Positions 51,350-62,164 of a stretch of DNA of 64,000 nt are shown one piece after another. The position numbers were made by a program, and so were the translations under genes. This stretch comes from Rhodospirillales bacterium (GTDB taxonomy: Bacteria; Pseudomonadota; Alphaproteobacteria; Rhodospirillales; JAPHRK01): positions 48,719 to 112,718 of the forward strand of contig JAPHRK010000031.1 in NCBI GenBank assembly GCA_026196105.1, given 5' to 3'. The notes under the pieces are model-generated. The model was not told the origin of the DNA. It worked only from the letters and a program-made list of their open reading frames with translations, and did no database searches. How positions within the stretch are numbered: position 1 is the stretch's first letter; each line of letters begins with the position of its first letter.

Positions 51350-51861
51350 TTTTTTGCTCCTGCCATAACCACAGCATTCTCCCATGCCCTTTGTGTAACC
51401 CGATGATGGGAATGACAAACAGCCACAGCTAAAGCATCTGCGGCATCTGCGGTTTTGATTTCACAACCAGGCAGCAAGCTTTTAATCATCATTTGAACCT
51501 GTTCTTTAGCCGCATGGCCTGTTCCAACAACAGATTTCTTGATAAGATTGGCTGAGTACTCAGCGACAGGAAGGCCTTTTTTCGCTGGAGCAAGAAGAAC
51601 AATCCCCCGGGCTTGTCCTAGCTTAAGCGTAGAGTTAGGGTTTTTATTGACGAAAGTTTCTTCAACAGCAGCTTCAGAAGGGTTGTAGGCATCAATTACC
51701 TCTCCGAGACCATCATAGAGTTGAACCAATCGCTCAGCGAGCGACCAGTCTTTATTGGTCCGCACGACACCATCGGCAACGTGGCGCAAACGATTGCCGG
51801 CAACATCGATAATCCCCCAACCGGAGATTTGCAAACCCGGGTCTAGCCCTAGCAGTCTCAT
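51346..51861 (-). CDS. ruvC: Crossover junction endodeoxyribonuclease RuvC
   Basis: [32 protein letters not shown]. Confidence 0.97.
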   Translation of the reverse strand: MRLLGLDPGLQISGWGIIDVAGNRLRHVADGVVRTNKDWSLAERLVQLYDGLGEVIDAYNPSEAAVEETFVNKNPNSTLKLGQARGIVLLAPAKKGLPVAEYSANLIKKSVVGTGHAAKEQVQMMIKSLLPGCEIKTADAADALAVAVCHSHHRVTQRAWENAVVMAGAKK

Positions 51862-51888
51862 ATGTCCCTTCTTAAACTCCTTTAAAAA

Positions 51889-52641
51889 TTACCCAGCACT
51901 CAGCTTGGCTAAGACTTCATCGGAAACTTCAAAGTTAGAAGCAACTCGTTGAACGTCATCGTTGTCCTCAAGAACATCGATCATCTTAAGCAAACTCTCG
52001 GCCTTACCTTCATCTAACTCAGTGGTTGTCTGAGGTTTCCAATCAAGGCGCGCTTCATCAGCGGTTTCAAATGAGGCCTCAAGGCCTTCACGAACTGTGT
52101 TAAAATCATCAGGGTCACAGATAATTTCATGACCATTGTCATCTGAAACAACATCCTGAGCCCCGACTTCCAAAGCAGCTTCAAACATTGTGTCGGCATC
52201 AGTTTTATCCGCCCCATAGACAATCAAGCCAACCCGATCAAACATAAAGGCCACGGAGCCACTCTCCCCCAGATTGCCGCCATATTTGGTAAAAGCAGCC
52301 CGAACTTCGGAAGCACTACGGTTACGGTTATCGGTCAAAACATCAACGATAACAGCTACCCCGCCAGGACCATACCCTTCGTAGCGGACTTCTTCATAGT
52401 TTGCCGTATCATCCCCGCCAGCACCTTTTTTAATAGCCCGCTCAATATTGTCTTTAGGCATATTTTTGGCACGTGCCGCTGCAATTGCTGAACGAAGCCG
52501 GGGGTTCATATCAGGATCAGGTGCACCTAGTTTGGCCGCAACTGTGATTTCTCGACCGAGTTTTGAAAACTCTTTAGCCCGCTTTTTATCCTGAGCACCC
52601 TTACGGTGCATAATGTTCTTAAACTGGGAATGACCTGCCAT
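51889..52641 (-). CDS. yebC: YebC/PmpR family regulator / TACO1-like
   Basis: [32 protein letters not shown]. Confidence 0.97.
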   Translation of the reverse strand: MAGHSQFKNIMHRKGAQDKKRAKEFSKLGREITVAAKLGAPDPDMNPRLRSAIAAARAKNMPKDNIERAIKKGAGGDDTANYEEVRYEGYGPGGVAVIVDVLTDNRNRSASEVRAAFTKYGGNLGESGSVAFMFDRVGLIVYGADKTDADTMFEAALEVGAQDVVSDDNGHEIICDPDDFNTVREGLEASFETADEARLDWKPQTTTELDEGKAESLLKMIDVLEDNDDVQRVASNFEVSDEVLAKLSAG

Positions 52642-52982
52642 TGCCGTCTTTCAACTCAACTTCTTGGGAAAATATATTCCAATGATACCACATGTTGCGA
52701 TTACTGCGAACAGTCTATCGCGCTAAATTTGGACGGCAATATGGCAGGAAAAATCCCAGAGGGAAAGACGTCCATGATGATTTTTTCAAGTCAAAATTTC
52801 CAAATTCACCCTTTTTAAGGACGAAGGGGGGTGCTAATCTCCCTTCATTGAAAATTGTCGTCATGAATTTTCGTCGTGAAAAAATAATAATCAACAATCT
52901 TTCTCCGACCAATTGAGCGTAAAAACCCCTAAAAATGCGGGATATACGATGATGACTATTTGGGTGCATAAAGGGAAAGCGG

Positions 52983-55067
52983 ATGAGCGATCAAGCTACT
53001 GTTGGGGTAAAAAAACATAAAACCGTTGGTGCAAAAATTCTTGCCAGCATTCTTATCATTCTTATTTTAGTCGCCGCTGCTGATTTCACTTTGGGAGAAT
53101 TCATCTCAAAGTCGGTTTCAAAGCAGTCTGACAGCATATTAAAAACTGCAGGCCAGATCATCGTCAAGAAAGATGAATTGATTAATGCTAACCTTGCTAA
53201 AGAGCTTAAGCTTAGCAACGATAAACTTATGATTTATCACGACCTGAATGAGGAAAGAGCCAGGACCAAAACAACGGAAAAAATCGCTTATTTAGCAGGC
53301 TCCCGCTTTGGCATTTCAACAAGCGTCGCGACCTTGACTGAAGCCGCTATGATGGGCGGGGATGCTGAAAAAATTCTGGAACTAATGGAAACACTGATCG
53401 AAAACCCAGATATTAAGTTTATTGATCTGTGGCGTATAGATGGTACCCAAGCCTTCCGTGACAACCTGACCATTGATGCTGTTAATACGTTCCTTGATGA
53501 CGAAGCATTTGAGCGACGTGATGAAGAAGAAGCCATTGCTCTAGAAGGCCCTCGCGCTGCAACCCTTAAGGCTGCTGTTGAAAGCCATAGCAATGAGAAA
53601 ACTCTACAAGGTGAAATAGAAGATGATGAAGGCAACAAAGAACAAGTCCTTTATTCATACTTCATCTTAGAAAACAAAGAACAATGCCAAGGATGTCATG
53701 GCGAGAATGATATCCCGCGTGGAGTTATTGAACTAGCTTTGTCAAATAGTGAGCTTCTGAAACTTGAAACAAAAGCTAAAGATGAGTTAGACAAATTAAA
53801 CCTGCATCAAGCTGATGAAGAGAAGAAACTTCTGGCAGGTAATAAAGCAAGACAAGCCAAAATTGTACAAGATTCACAAAGTTATTCGCAAGAAATGGCT
53901 GCAGCCAAAGAGTCCCTCCGCGACGTCCAAACTCAATCTAAAAACTGGAGCCTCTTTGCAAAATTTGGTTCTCTGATACTGAGTATTTTTATCATCCTTG
54001 CTCTCCTTCGGACTCTAGTTTCAAACCCCTTAAAACGTATGGCTGACGTTATGCGCAATATCTCAAAAGGTAACCTTGAAACTGAAATCCCTGACACTGA
54101 GAAAGAAGATGAGATTGGGCGCATGGCTCGTGCTGTGAGCGTTTTCAAAGAAAATGCCTTAGAGGTTAAACGACTGGAAGAAGAGCAAAAAGAATCAGAA
54201 GAAAAAGCCGCTGCAGCCCGCAAAGTTATGCTCGATAAAATGGCTGACAATCTTGATGCTAGTGTTGGTTCCGTTGTTCAAGCTCTTTCATCGACAGCAG
54301 GAGACATGCAGTCCTCTGCCCAAACTCTTCTCACTAATGCTGCAGAAACCATCAATAAATCTCAAACGGTCACGACAGCATCTGAGCAAGCTTCAAACAA
54401 TGTCCAAACCGTAGCTTCTGCTGCGGAAGAACTATCCATCTCCATTAATGAAATTAGTCGCCAAGTCAAAGAGTCAACGCGAGTTGCCGGCAATGCCGTT
54501 GAAGAAGCTGAACAGAGCAACATACTTGTTCGAGGCCTAGCTGAAGCCTCACAAAAAATTGGCGACGTTGTAAGCTTAATTACTGATATCGCAGAACAAA
54601 CCAATCTTTTAGCCTTGAACGCAACCATTGAGGCTGCCCGTGCAGGGGAAGCTGGCAAGGGATTTGCTGTTGTTGCTTCTGAAGTTAAAAACCTTGCGAA
54701 CCAAACAGCGAAAGCGACTGAAGAGATTTATACGCAGATCAATGAAGTACAAACAGCGACTGAAAGCGCAGTTGGTGCTATCGACCGCATTACTAAAACA
54801 ATCAGTAATATCAATGAAATTTCATCTGGGATTGCCGCTGCCGTTGAACAGCAAGGTGCCGCGACCCAAGAAATTGCTCAAAATGTTGAACAAGCCTCTG
54901 GCGGGACACAAGAAGTTTCAATCAATATTGGCGGTGTAACCGAAGCTGCATCACGTACAGACGAAACTGCTAATGTAATATTATCGGCTACAGGCGAGCT
55001 TTCTGAACAAGCAAAAACGCTTGCAGGTGAAGTAGAAAGGTTCTTAGTCGCAGTTAAAACTGGATAA
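52983..55067 (+). CDS. Methyl-accepting chemotaxis protein with DUF3365/Tll0287-like periplasmic sensor carrying CXXCH
   Basis: TM1, periplasmic domain with CQGCH (residues 235-239), TM2, HAMP, MCP signal domain ([31 protein letters not shown]). Confidence 0.92.
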   Translation: MSDQATVGVKKHKTVGAKILASILIILILVAAADFTLGEFISKSVSKQSDSILKTAGQIIVKKDELINANLAKELKLSNDKLMIYHDLNEERARTKTTEKIAYLAGSRFGISTSVATLTEAAMMGGDAEKILELMETLIENPDIKFIDLWRIDGTQAFRDNLTIDAVNTFLDDEAFERRDEEEAIALEGPRAATLKAAVESHSNEKTLQGEIEDDEGNKEQVLYSYFILENKEQCQGCHGENDIPRGVIELALSNSELLKLETKAKDELDKLNLHQADEEKKLLAGNKARQAKIVQDSQSYSQEMAAAKESLRDVQTQSKNWSLFAKFGSLILSIFIILALLRTLVSNPLKRMADVMRNISKGNLETEIPDTEKEDEIGRMARAVSVFKENALEVKRLEEEQKESEEKAAAARKVMLDKMADNLDASVGSVVQALSSTAGDMQSSAQTLLTNAAETINKSQTVTTASEQASNNVQTVASAAEELSISINEISRQVKESTRVAGNAVEEAEQSNILVRGLAEASQKIGDVVSLITDIAEQTNLLALNATIEAARAGEAGKGFAVVASEVKNLANQTAKATEEIYTQINEVQTATESAVGAIDRITKTISNINEISSGIAAAVEQQGAATQEIAQNVEQASGGTQEVSINIGGVTEAASRTDETANVILSATGELSEQAKTLAGEVERFLVAVKTG

Positions 55068-55223
55068 ATTCTAGTAAACCATACTTAACGTATATTAGAT
55101 AAATACCCGGGTATACCCTAGGTTTTTGTAGGGTTTCTTGATAACAGTTAAGTTCTGTAGAAAGGATTAGAGTATTCTAGCGCCGCCGGTTTATTTAACT
55201 TATTGAACGATGCGAGAGTTTTG

Positions 55224-57350
55224 ATGCGTATTTCAGCTAAGCTTCCTCTAGTCACTGTTATCCTTGCTGTCGTTGCAACAGCAGCAACCGGGGTAATATC
55301 AGAAATGCAAGCAGCAAGGGCTTTAGAGGACTCCGCTCTTAGAAAATTAGAGGCTGTCCAAGAAGCACGTAAAACTCAATTAAGCAGCTATCTCGGTTCG
55401 ATTAAAGAAGACATCCAAAATATGTCTGAGAACGCAATGATCGTCGATGCAGTTCTCGATCTACAATATACCTTTGAGTCGGTTAAAGGCGGGCTACCAA
55501 CATTAAAAGATATGTTTGTGACAAAAAACCCAAACAAAAAGGCCGAAAGATATAAAATGGCCAAGTCGGGTAGCACTCGGTATTCAAAAACCCACGCCAC
55601 AAACCATCCTGTATTTCACCGTTTTGTTGAACGCCGCGGTTACAAAGATATTATCCTGATCGATGCCAACGGAAATATTGTATATACCGTGTTCAAAGGG
55701 GATGACTACGCCACAAATATTGAAACTGGCCCCTGGAAAAAAAGCCACCTGAACACTTTATTTCAAAAACTAAAAAAGAATGTTAAACCCGGGTTCGTAG
55801 CTTTTACTGATGTGAAAGCCTACCCTGCCAAAGACAATGAACCTGCAAGTTTTATTGCGACTCCCATGGTTGATGGTGAAGAGTTCCTAGGCGCACTCAT
55901 TTTCCAAATGCCCGCTGATCGTATCAACCGGATCATGCAAAACAGAGCTGGTATGGGGGAAACTGGTGAATCATATTTAGTTGGTACTGATTACTTAATG
56001 AGAAGTAACTTAGGCCTTAGCGAAGAACCAACAATTCTCAAAACTGAAGCAAAGTCAGCCTCTGTTGAAAAAGCATTAGCAGGCGAAAAAGGGATTATGG
56101 TAACGAATGATTATAAGGGGGTAAACTCATTGTCCGCTTATAGTCCCATTGATTTTATGGGAGTGCGTTGGGCTGCTATAGCTGAAATTTCGATGGCCGA
56201 AGTTGATAAACCAGTTAAAGCTCTTAAGATTACTTTAGTGGTCTCTGCTTTGGTTATTGGTGCCCTTATCGGCATTATCGGCATGTTCTTTGCCAGAACG
56301 ATTACCAAGCCTATTAACGTCATGGCCGAACGTATGCGTGAACTCTCCAAAGGGGATCTAGAGGTCATTATCCCAGACTTGGACCGGCAAGACGAAATAG
56401 GGCGTATGGCTCGTTCCGTTGAGGTGTTCAAAGAAAATGCCATTGAAGTAAAACGCCTAGAAGCTGAGCAAAAAGAGGCGGAACAAAAAGCCACTGACGC
56501 TAGACGACAAGTCTTGGACAAAATGGCAAGCGACTTGGAAACAAGTGTCGGTAATGTAGTCAAAGCTCTCTCAACCGAAGCAGATGAAATGCAGACATCG
56601 GCTCAGACCATGCTTGATAATGCCGATGAAACCAACACACGTTCGACTTCTGTTGCTTCAGCCTCAGAGTTAGCTTCAGATAATGTACAAACTGTGGCTT
56701 CTGCTGCAGAGGAACTGTCCAGTTCAATTAGTGAAATTAGCGGCCGTGTTGCTGATTCAACTCGTGTTGCTGCCGATGCAGTGAAAGAAGCGGAACAAAG
56801 TAATGAGCTAATCAAAGGCTTGGCTGAAGCTTCTCAGAAAATTGGCCATGTGGTGAGTATGATCACAGATATTGCTGAACAAACCAACTTACTGGCTTTA
56901 AATGCGACGATCGAAGCTGCCAGAGCCGGGGACGCTGGTAAAGGCTTCGCAGTAGTGGCTTCTGAAGTTAAAAATCTTGCCAACCAAACAGCAAAAGCCA
57001 CCGACGAAATCAATGGCCAAATCAATGAAGTACAAGGGGCAACCCAACACGCGGTTGATGCCATTGAGCATATTACAGTGACCATTGGAGAAATCAGTAA
57101 TATTTCTTCAAGCATTGCGGCGGCTGTCGAAGAGCAAAGCGCCTCTACCCAGGAAATTGCCCGTAACGTTGAACAAGCCGCTGGCGGTACTCAAGAAGTT
57201 TCAACCAATATTATTGGAGTTACTGAAGCAGCACGCCAAACTGATGAAACGGCAAGAGTAATTCAAAAAGGTGCGAAAGAACTTTCAAGTCACGCCGACG
57301 CCCTATCAAGTGAAGTAGAGAAATTCATTACCGCAGTTCGGACTGGGTAA
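55224..57350 (+). CDS. Methyl-accepting chemotaxis protein with Cache-like periplasmic domain
   Basis: N-terminal TM, ~270-residue periplasmic region, HAMP and MCP signal domain nearly matching the upstream MCP. Confidence 0.93.
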   Translation: MRISAKLPLVTVILAVVATAATGVISEMQAARALEDSALRKLEAVQEARKTQLSSYLGSIKEDIQNMSENAMIVDAVLDLQYTFESVKGGLPTLKDMFVTKNPNKKAERYKMAKSGSTRYSKTHATNHPVFHRFVERRGYKDIILIDANGNIVYTVFKGDDYATNIETGPWKKSHLNTLFQKLKKNVKPGFVAFTDVKAYPAKDNEPASFIATPMVDGEEFLGALIFQMPADRINRIMQNRAGMGETGESYLVGTDYLMRSNLGLSEEPTILKTEAKSASVEKALAGEKGIMVTNDYKGVNSLSAYSPIDFMGVRWAAIAEISMAEVDKPVKALKITLVVSALVIGALIGIIGMFFARTITKPINVMAERMRELSKGDLEVIIPDLDRQDEIGRMARSVEVFKENAIEVKRLEAEQKEAEQKATDARRQVLDKMASDLETSVGNVVKALSTEADEMQTSAQTMLDNADETNTRSTSVASASELASDNVQTVASAAEELSSSISEISGRVADSTRVAADAVKEAEQSNELIKGLAEASQKIGHVVSMITDIAEQTNLLALNATIEAARAGDAGKGFAVVASEVKNLANQTAKATDEINGQINEVQGATQHAVDAIEHITVTIGEISNISSSIAAAVEEQSASTQEIARNVEQAAGGTQEVSTNIIGVTEAARQTDETARVIQKGAKELSSHADALSSEVEKFITAVRTG

Positions 57351-57368
57351 TTAATTTACGCACCAAAC

Positions 57369-57453
57369 GTCATGCCCGACTTGATCGGGCATCCAGAGTC
57401 ACAAATTCCACCGTTTATCACTTACGCTGGTTTCCTGCTTTTGCGGGAATGAC
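57369..57453. repeat. Palindromic intergenic repeat (gtcatgcccgacttgatcgggcat ... ttgcgggaatgac)
   Basis: Two internal hairpins; gtcat/atgac ends; pattern familiar from alphaproteobacterial intergenic REP-like elements. Confidence 0.75.
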
Positions 57454-57481
57454 TGTGCTTTTTACTTTAACAGGAAGTTCG

Positions 57482-58294
57482 CTACGAAGGCATGATTGGA
57501 ATCAGGCGGGGGCCAATCCTTATGGGAGAAACTTTTGTCGCCTTACCTGTACGATCATCGGTTTCTAGATAAAAGGCGCAGAGCGTCCCCTCCCCTTCAG
57601 AAGGTTCCAAGCGATTGCCAGGGACTTTCTTCGTAAAGCGGGCAATTGCGACTTCCTTTTTCATGCCAATCACCGAGTTATAGTTCCCACACATACCAAC
57701 ATCGGTTTGATAGGCAGTGCCACCGGGTAAAATCTGAGCATCGGCACTGGGAATGTGAGTGTGGGTGCCACAAACCATAGAAACCCTGCCATCAAGGAAA
57801 TGCCCCATTGAAAATTTTTCGCTGGTCGCTTCAGCATGTATATCGACTAGGATTGCATCCACAGTTGAACCCAGCCTGTATTTTGTTAGCTCTCGGTCCA
57901 CGGCTGCAAAAGGATCATCCATGGCATCCATAAACAACCGCCCTAAAACTTGCATCACAAGGACCTTACGGCCTTTAGCTGTTGTATAAAGCTGTGCACC
58001 CCTGCCCGGTGTTCCGGCAGGATAATTTAAGGGACGAATTAATTTTGGGTCTGTTTCAATATATGAAAGGATTTCACGCTGATCCCATACATGGTTTCCT
58101 GTGGTAATCGCGTCGGCACCTTCCTCATATATTTCTTTGCAAATTTTCGCAGTAATACCAAAACCATGGGCGGCATTTTCACCGTTTACCATAACAAAAT
58201 CTAATTTTAGCTCTTCACGAAGACGGGGAAGGTTATCCTGGAGAACTTGGCGACCTGGTTTTCCAACGATGTCACCGCAATAAAGAATTCTCAC
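57482..58294 (-). CDS. YmdB-family metallophosphoesterase (TIGR00282)
   Basis: MRILYCGDIVGKPGRQVLQDNLPRLREELKLDFVMVNGENAAHGFGIT...GNHVWDQ. Confidence 0.94.
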   Translation of the reverse strand: MRILYCGDIVGKPGRQVLQDNLPRLREELKLDFVMVNGENAAHGFGITAKICKEIYEEGADAITTGNHVWDQREILSYIETDPKLIRPLNYPAGTPGRGAQLYTTAKGRKVLVMQVLGRLFMDAMDDPFAAVDRELTKYRLGSTVDAILVDIHAEATSEKFSMGHFLDGRVSMVCGTHTHIPSADAQILPGGTAYQTDVGMCGNYNSVIGMKKEVAIARFTKKVPGNRLEPSEGEGTLCAFYLETDDRTGKATKVSPIRIGPRLIPIMPS

Positions 58295-58316
58295 TCAAAA
58301 TCTCCCTTAAACATAT

Positions 58317-58913
58317 TCAAAACTTAATAGCCCCCTCTTCTGTCACCACCCCATCAAGCTTTTGGTCAAAAGGGCCTGTCGGTACTTTTTCAACTTGTTG
58401 ACAAGAGAAACCAGCACCGAAGGCAAGAATGTCCTCATTTCTGCGTAATAATTCAAGGGTGCGATCATAATAACCTCCCCCATACCCTAAACGCGCCCCT
58501 GACATATCAAAACCAACAAGGGGGACAATTATAATCTTAGGGAGGAGAATTCCGTTGTATTCCGGGGGAGTGAGCACACCGAACTTGCCACATACGAGTT
58601 TAGTATCTGGTGTCCAAGACCGGAAAGATAATGCTTGGTCTGCTTCCTCAACCACAGGGAGGGAACAACGGATATTGTGTTGAAAAACTTTTTGAAGAAA
58701 CGATTCGGTACTTATCTCAGATTTGATTGGCCAATAGGCAGCCAGAACATTTTCAGTTTTTAACAGAGAGTTTGTTCTTAAGAATTGGAATAAATTTTCA
58801 GCGAAATCTTCACTGGCCTTTTCCCCAAGTTCCTTCTTCGCTATGACCCGACGCGCCAAAAGTTCCTGTCTTAGCTTTTTCTTATTTACATCTATTGAAG
58901 AAGTTTGAACCAT
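58317..58913 (-). CDS. 5-formyltetrahydrofolate cyclo-ligase
   Basis: KKKLRQELLARR...GARLGYGGGYYDRTLE; downstream of zapA and 6S RNA. Confidence 0.92.
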   Translation of the reverse strand: MVQTSSIDVNKKKLRQELLARRVIAKKELGEKASEDFAENLFQFLRTNSLLKTENVLAAYWPIKSEISTESFLQKVFQHNIRCSLPVVEEADQALSFRSWTPDTKLVCGKFGVLTPPEYNGILLPKIIIVPLVGFDMSGARLGYGGGYYDRTLELLRRNEDILAFGAGFSCQQVEKVPTGPFDQKLDGVVTEEGAIKF

Positions 58914-58924
58914 TTATATTTTGT

Positions 58925-59095
58925 ACACGAGAGTAAAGTGTGGCGCCACGACAGCCGTCGGCTTGTAGAATCCAACCAAGGCCCACCTTAACAGGTGGGT
59001 GCCGTAAATAACGAGCCCACGGGCCCGACAGGGACAGCTCCCTAATTTTAAGTATTGGCCCTAGGGATAAATAAACCTAACGCAAAGCGCAGCAA
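58925..59095 (-). ncRNA. ssrS: 6S RNA (SsrS), boundaries approximate
   Basis: 170-nt structured intergenic region on the minus strand between zapA and 5-FTHF cyclo-ligase, the conserved location of ssrS; contains long imperfect hairpin segments such as GCACCCACCTGTTAAGGTGGGC. Confidence 0.75.
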
Positions 59096-59108
59096 CCACA
59101 GTCCTTAT

Positions 59109-59444
59109 TTATAACGCCTCTACCTGCTCTGCAATGCTTTCTATGCGTTCTGCTAAATCACCCATAGCATTGTTCAGCTCTGCATCTAGCTGAGCTTCCT
59201 TCGCTTGGCTTACCCTGCCTGAGGAAACTTTTTCCATTTCAGCATAAGCATCAGAGAGTTCATCAGCCAGAAGAAGGTTGGTCATTAACAGCAAACGGGA
59301 TTCATCAATCTGCCCTACAGCAGCAACCAACTCCTGAATGCGTTTATCAACATACTGGGAGAGTCTTGTTAGGTGAGCTTCTTGCCCATCATCACAGGCA
59401 ATTTCATATTTGCGTGCATTAACTGTAACAGTGATATGGGCCAT
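59109..59444 (-). CDS. zapA: Cell division protein ZapA
   Basis: ITVTVNARKYEIACDDGQEAHLTRLSQYVDKRIQELVAAVGQIDESRLLLMTNLLLADEL. Confidence 0.94.
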   Translation of the reverse strand: MAHITVTVNARKYEIACDDGQEAHLTRLSQYVDKRIQELVAAVGQIDESRLLLMTNLLLADELSDAYAEMEKVSSGRVSQAKEAQLDAELNNAMGDLAERIESIAEQVEAL

Positions 59445-59479
59445 AGCTTGGTACTTTCCCCTGCCAAGTAGATATAATT

Positions 59480-59701
59480 TTAACTCTCAACTGACGTTTT
59501 AAGCTGTCCGATCACCTTATCAAGGCGCTTTGAAACAGTACTGGTCGCATCTCTTAGGGCTGCATTTTCTAGACGCATCTCATTCAAACGATCGGCAGGA
59601 GTTTGGACTTCCATCGCTTTTTCCAAGCGAGAAACAGCCTGTTCTAATCGCTTTTTAGATTTTTCCAGACGACTTGAATTTGCACTTGTCTTGTCGACCA
59701 C
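59480..59701 (-). CDS. Small coiled-coil protein (DUF4164-like) upstream of zapA
   Basis: SRLEKSKKRLEQAVSRLEKAMEVQTPADRLNEMRLENAALRDATSTVSKRLDKVIGQLK. Confidence 0.65.
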   Translation of the reverse strand: MVDKTSANSSRLEKSKKRLEQAVSRLEKAMEVQTPADRLNEMRLENAALRDATSTVSKRLDKVIGQLKTSVES

Positions 59702-60054
59702 CAGCCTTTTGCCTCTCTGTATTGCCTTGATTATTGATCGAAAGCTCCAAGGTTGGGCAAGAATAGGCTCCGAGAGGAATTTTCGTCAACAGTTTAAAGG
59801 CTTGGCAGCACAAATTAACACGTAAGTTGAGCGAAAAAAGGCTATGCATAAGTTTTTATATCACCCAGCATAAGTTTTTTTTTAGCTCAAAGGCCCTAAA
59901 CCTTCAAGAATCCAGTTGACGAATGAGGGCTATACAGGGATGGTTCGCACAACTTTTAATCTAAGTGATTTTTCACACAGAGCTGTACATTGCATAGCTC
60001 TAATGTACAATTTATCTGCATTTAAGCGGAGAACGTAATTTAACGGAGGATATA

Positions 60055-61062
60055 ATGGCGGTTCGGGTAGCTATCAATGGATTTGGACGTATTGGTCGTT
60101 TAGCTTTTCGGGCGATCTTAGAGTCCGGAAGAACAGACGTAGAAGTGGTTGGTATTAACGACCTTGGTTCCATCGACGACAACGCACACCTTTTAAAATA
60201 TGATTCCGTTCACGGTGTCCTGCCTATGGATGTTAATATCGAAGGCGATGTGATGAAGGCAGGTGGACACACGATAAAAGTTACCTCTGAGCGCGACCCA
60301 TCTAAACTACCTTGGGGTGATTTAAACGTAGATTTGGTTTACGAATGCACAGGCATCTTCGCCAGCAAAGAAAAAGCACAAGTACACCTAGACGCTGGCG
60401 CCAAGAAAGTTCTGGTATCTGCTCCCGCCGCTAACGCTGATCTAACTGTTGTCTATGGCGTTAACCACGACCAACTAAAAGCTGAGCACACAGTCGTGTC
60501 TAATGCCTCATGCACCACAAACTGCTTAGCACCAGTCGCTAATATTCTTAATCAAACAGTTGGCATTGAACATGGCTTCATGACCACCATCCACGCTTTC
60601 ACAGGGGACCAACGTACCGTTGACACCCTACACGCTGACCCACGTCGGGCGCGTGCTGCTGCTGTTTCAATGATCCCAACCTCAACTGGTGCAGCTAAAG
60701 CCGTTGGTTTGGTTCTGCCTGAATTATCGGGTAAACTAGATGGAACCTCTATCCGCGTTCCAACCCCTAATGTTTCAGTGATTGATCTTAAGTTTGTTGC
60801 AAGCCGCAGCACAACGGCAGAAGAAATCAATGCAGCGATGAAAGCCGCTGCAGAAGGCCCTCTTAAAGGTGTTCTTGGTTATGAAACGGCTCCTTTGGTT
60901 TCTGTAGACTTCAACCACAACCCGCACTCTTCTACCTTTGATGCAACACAGACCAAAGTTATGGAAGGTACTTTCGTCCGTATCCTCAGCTGGTACGATA
61001 ACGAGTGGGGCTTCTCTAATCGCATGAGCGATACCGCTATTGCGTTGATGAACGCCAAATAA
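60055..61062 (+). CDS. gap: Type I glyceraldehyde-3-phosphate dehydrogenase
   Basis: [29 protein letters not shown]. Confidence 0.98.
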   Translation: MAVRVAINGFGRIGRLAFRAILESGRTDVEVVGINDLGSIDDNAHLLKYDSVHGVLPMDVNIEGDVMKAGGHTIKVTSERDPSKLPWGDLNVDLVYECTGIFASKEKAQVHLDAGAKKVLVSAPAANADLTVVYGVNHDQLKAEHTVVSNASCTTNCLAPVANILNQTVGIEHGFMTTIHAFTGDQRTVDTLHADPRRARAAAVSMIPTSTGAAKAVGLVLPELSGKLDGTSIRVPTPNVSVIDLKFVASRSTTAEEINAAMKAAAEGPLKGVLGYETAPLVSVDFNHNPHSSTFDATQTKVMEGTFVRILSWYDNEWGFSNRMSDTAIALMNAK

Positions 61063-61086
61063 ACGAAACACATCGTATCTTTTTTA

Positions 61087-61122
61087 AAAGGTGGAGCTTC
61101 AAAAAAAGCTTCGCCTTTTTTT
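61087..61122 (+). terminator. Rho-independent terminator after gap
   Basis: aaaggtggagctt-caaaaa-aagcttcgccttttttt. Confidence 0.8.
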
Positions 61123-61149
61123 AATAAAATTATGTAACCCTCCTCTTCC

Positions 61150-61545
61150 ATGAACATGAAAGCGATCACGATTTACCGCCTGGAGCATGCCAGAGCGGCC
61201 TTAAAAATTGCTGCAGAATATCAGGTTCCTGTCATTTTGCTGAGCCCGCTTAATGGCGCCCAACAAATGGGTGCTGAAGTCTTTCAAACCATTATTGATA
61301 TAGCTGGGAAAATGAACCCAAAAGCTGATTACGCTTCAGTTTTAGATTGCGGAGATGAACCTGGATTGGCGCTGAATGCACTTAGACTTGGAATTAAAGC
61401 TATCAGTATTCGTGAAAAGAACGAAAAAGTAATTGATATTGCTAATCAAACTGGAGCAGTCGTCTTTGAGCGACCAAAAGACGCTCTAGATTTATTACCA
61501 ATTGAAGATTTTGAGGCAGCTTGCCTTGATTGGTTATCAACCTGA
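61150..61545 (+). CDS. Conserved hypothetical protein
   Basis: 131-aa ORF between two terminators; AITIYRLEHARAALKIAAEYQVPVILLSPLNGAQQMGAEVFQTIID. Confidence 0.7.
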   Translation: MNMKAITIYRLEHARAALKIAAEYQVPVILLSPLNGAQQMGAEVFQTIIDIAGKMNPKADYASVLDCGDEPGLALNALRLGIKAISIREKNEKVIDIANQTGAVVFERPKDALDLLPIEDFEAACLDWLST

Positions 61546-61580
61546 GCCGCCGCGAGGGAGAGCAGCGGCTCAGTTTTTTT
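61542..61580. terminator. Terminator between convergent genes
   Basis: ctgagccgc-N14-gcggctcag then ttttttt. Confidence 0.85.
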
Positions 61581-61590
61581 AGAAACAGAA

Positions 61591-61962
61591 CTATTGAGCT
61601 TTAATATATTCAATAACCGCTTTTCTTTGACCAGCTTTTTTTAAACCAGCGAAAGCCATTTTTGTTTTTGGGACCAATTTCTTAGGTTTTTTCAGGTATT
61701 TATCCAAGGTTGCTTCATCCCAAGTCAGGCCAGATTTTTTCATAGCTTTGGAATATTTAAAACCTTCAACTGCAGCTGCAGCACGACCAACAACACCATA
61801 AAGATTTGGGCCGACTTTGTTTTTGCCGCCTTCTTTCACTGTATGACAAGCTTTGCATTTTTTGAAAACTTTTTTACCATCTGCAGCTTGAGCAGAAGGA
61901 GCTGCGGCACTAAGGGCAATAGCTAAGCCAAGAGCGATCGGTCCGAGAGCACTGAATTTCAT
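61591..61962 (-). CDS. Class I cytochrome c (c2-like)
   Basis: Signal peptide; [25 protein letters not shown]; distal KTKMAF Met ligand. Confidence 0.93.
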   Translation of the reverse strand: MKFSALGPIALGLAIALSAAAPSAQAADGKKVFKKCKACHTVKEGGKNKVGPNLYGVVGRAAAAVEGFKYSKAMKKSGLTWDEATLDKYLKKPKKLVPKTKMAFAGLKKAGQRKAVIEYIKAQ

Positions 61963-62100
61963 CTTCTTTTCTCCAATTATTTTAAAATTAAAATCAAAAT
62001 TTGCTCATTTGATACTCCATATGTGTCAGAGGGATAAAAGTGGTTCACATTTTTTTTGATTATTTTATCATTTTTTGGTCCATAATTTAAGGCACTCTTG

Positions 62101-62126
62101 GTGAACCAATTTCAAAATACGGTTAC
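62101..62126 (+). promoter_or_regulatory. Candidate ECF-sigma promoter, copy 1
   Basis: gtgaaccaatttcaaaatacggttac; same motif upstream of 63192. Confidence 0.65.
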
Positions 62127-62164
62127 AAAGAGAAAACCAGCGTTTACTAGGCAAGGGAAATAGG

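Noticed and set aside
52642-52982. Small ORFs 52606-52818, 52692-52916 and 52715-52969 between yebC and the MCP
   Set aside because: Overlapping ORFs on both strands with no family-like sequence and no clear ribosome-binding site; treated as intergenic.
60552-60830. Minus-strand ORFs within gap
   Set aside because: Antisense to a highly conserved gene; codon-mirror artefact.
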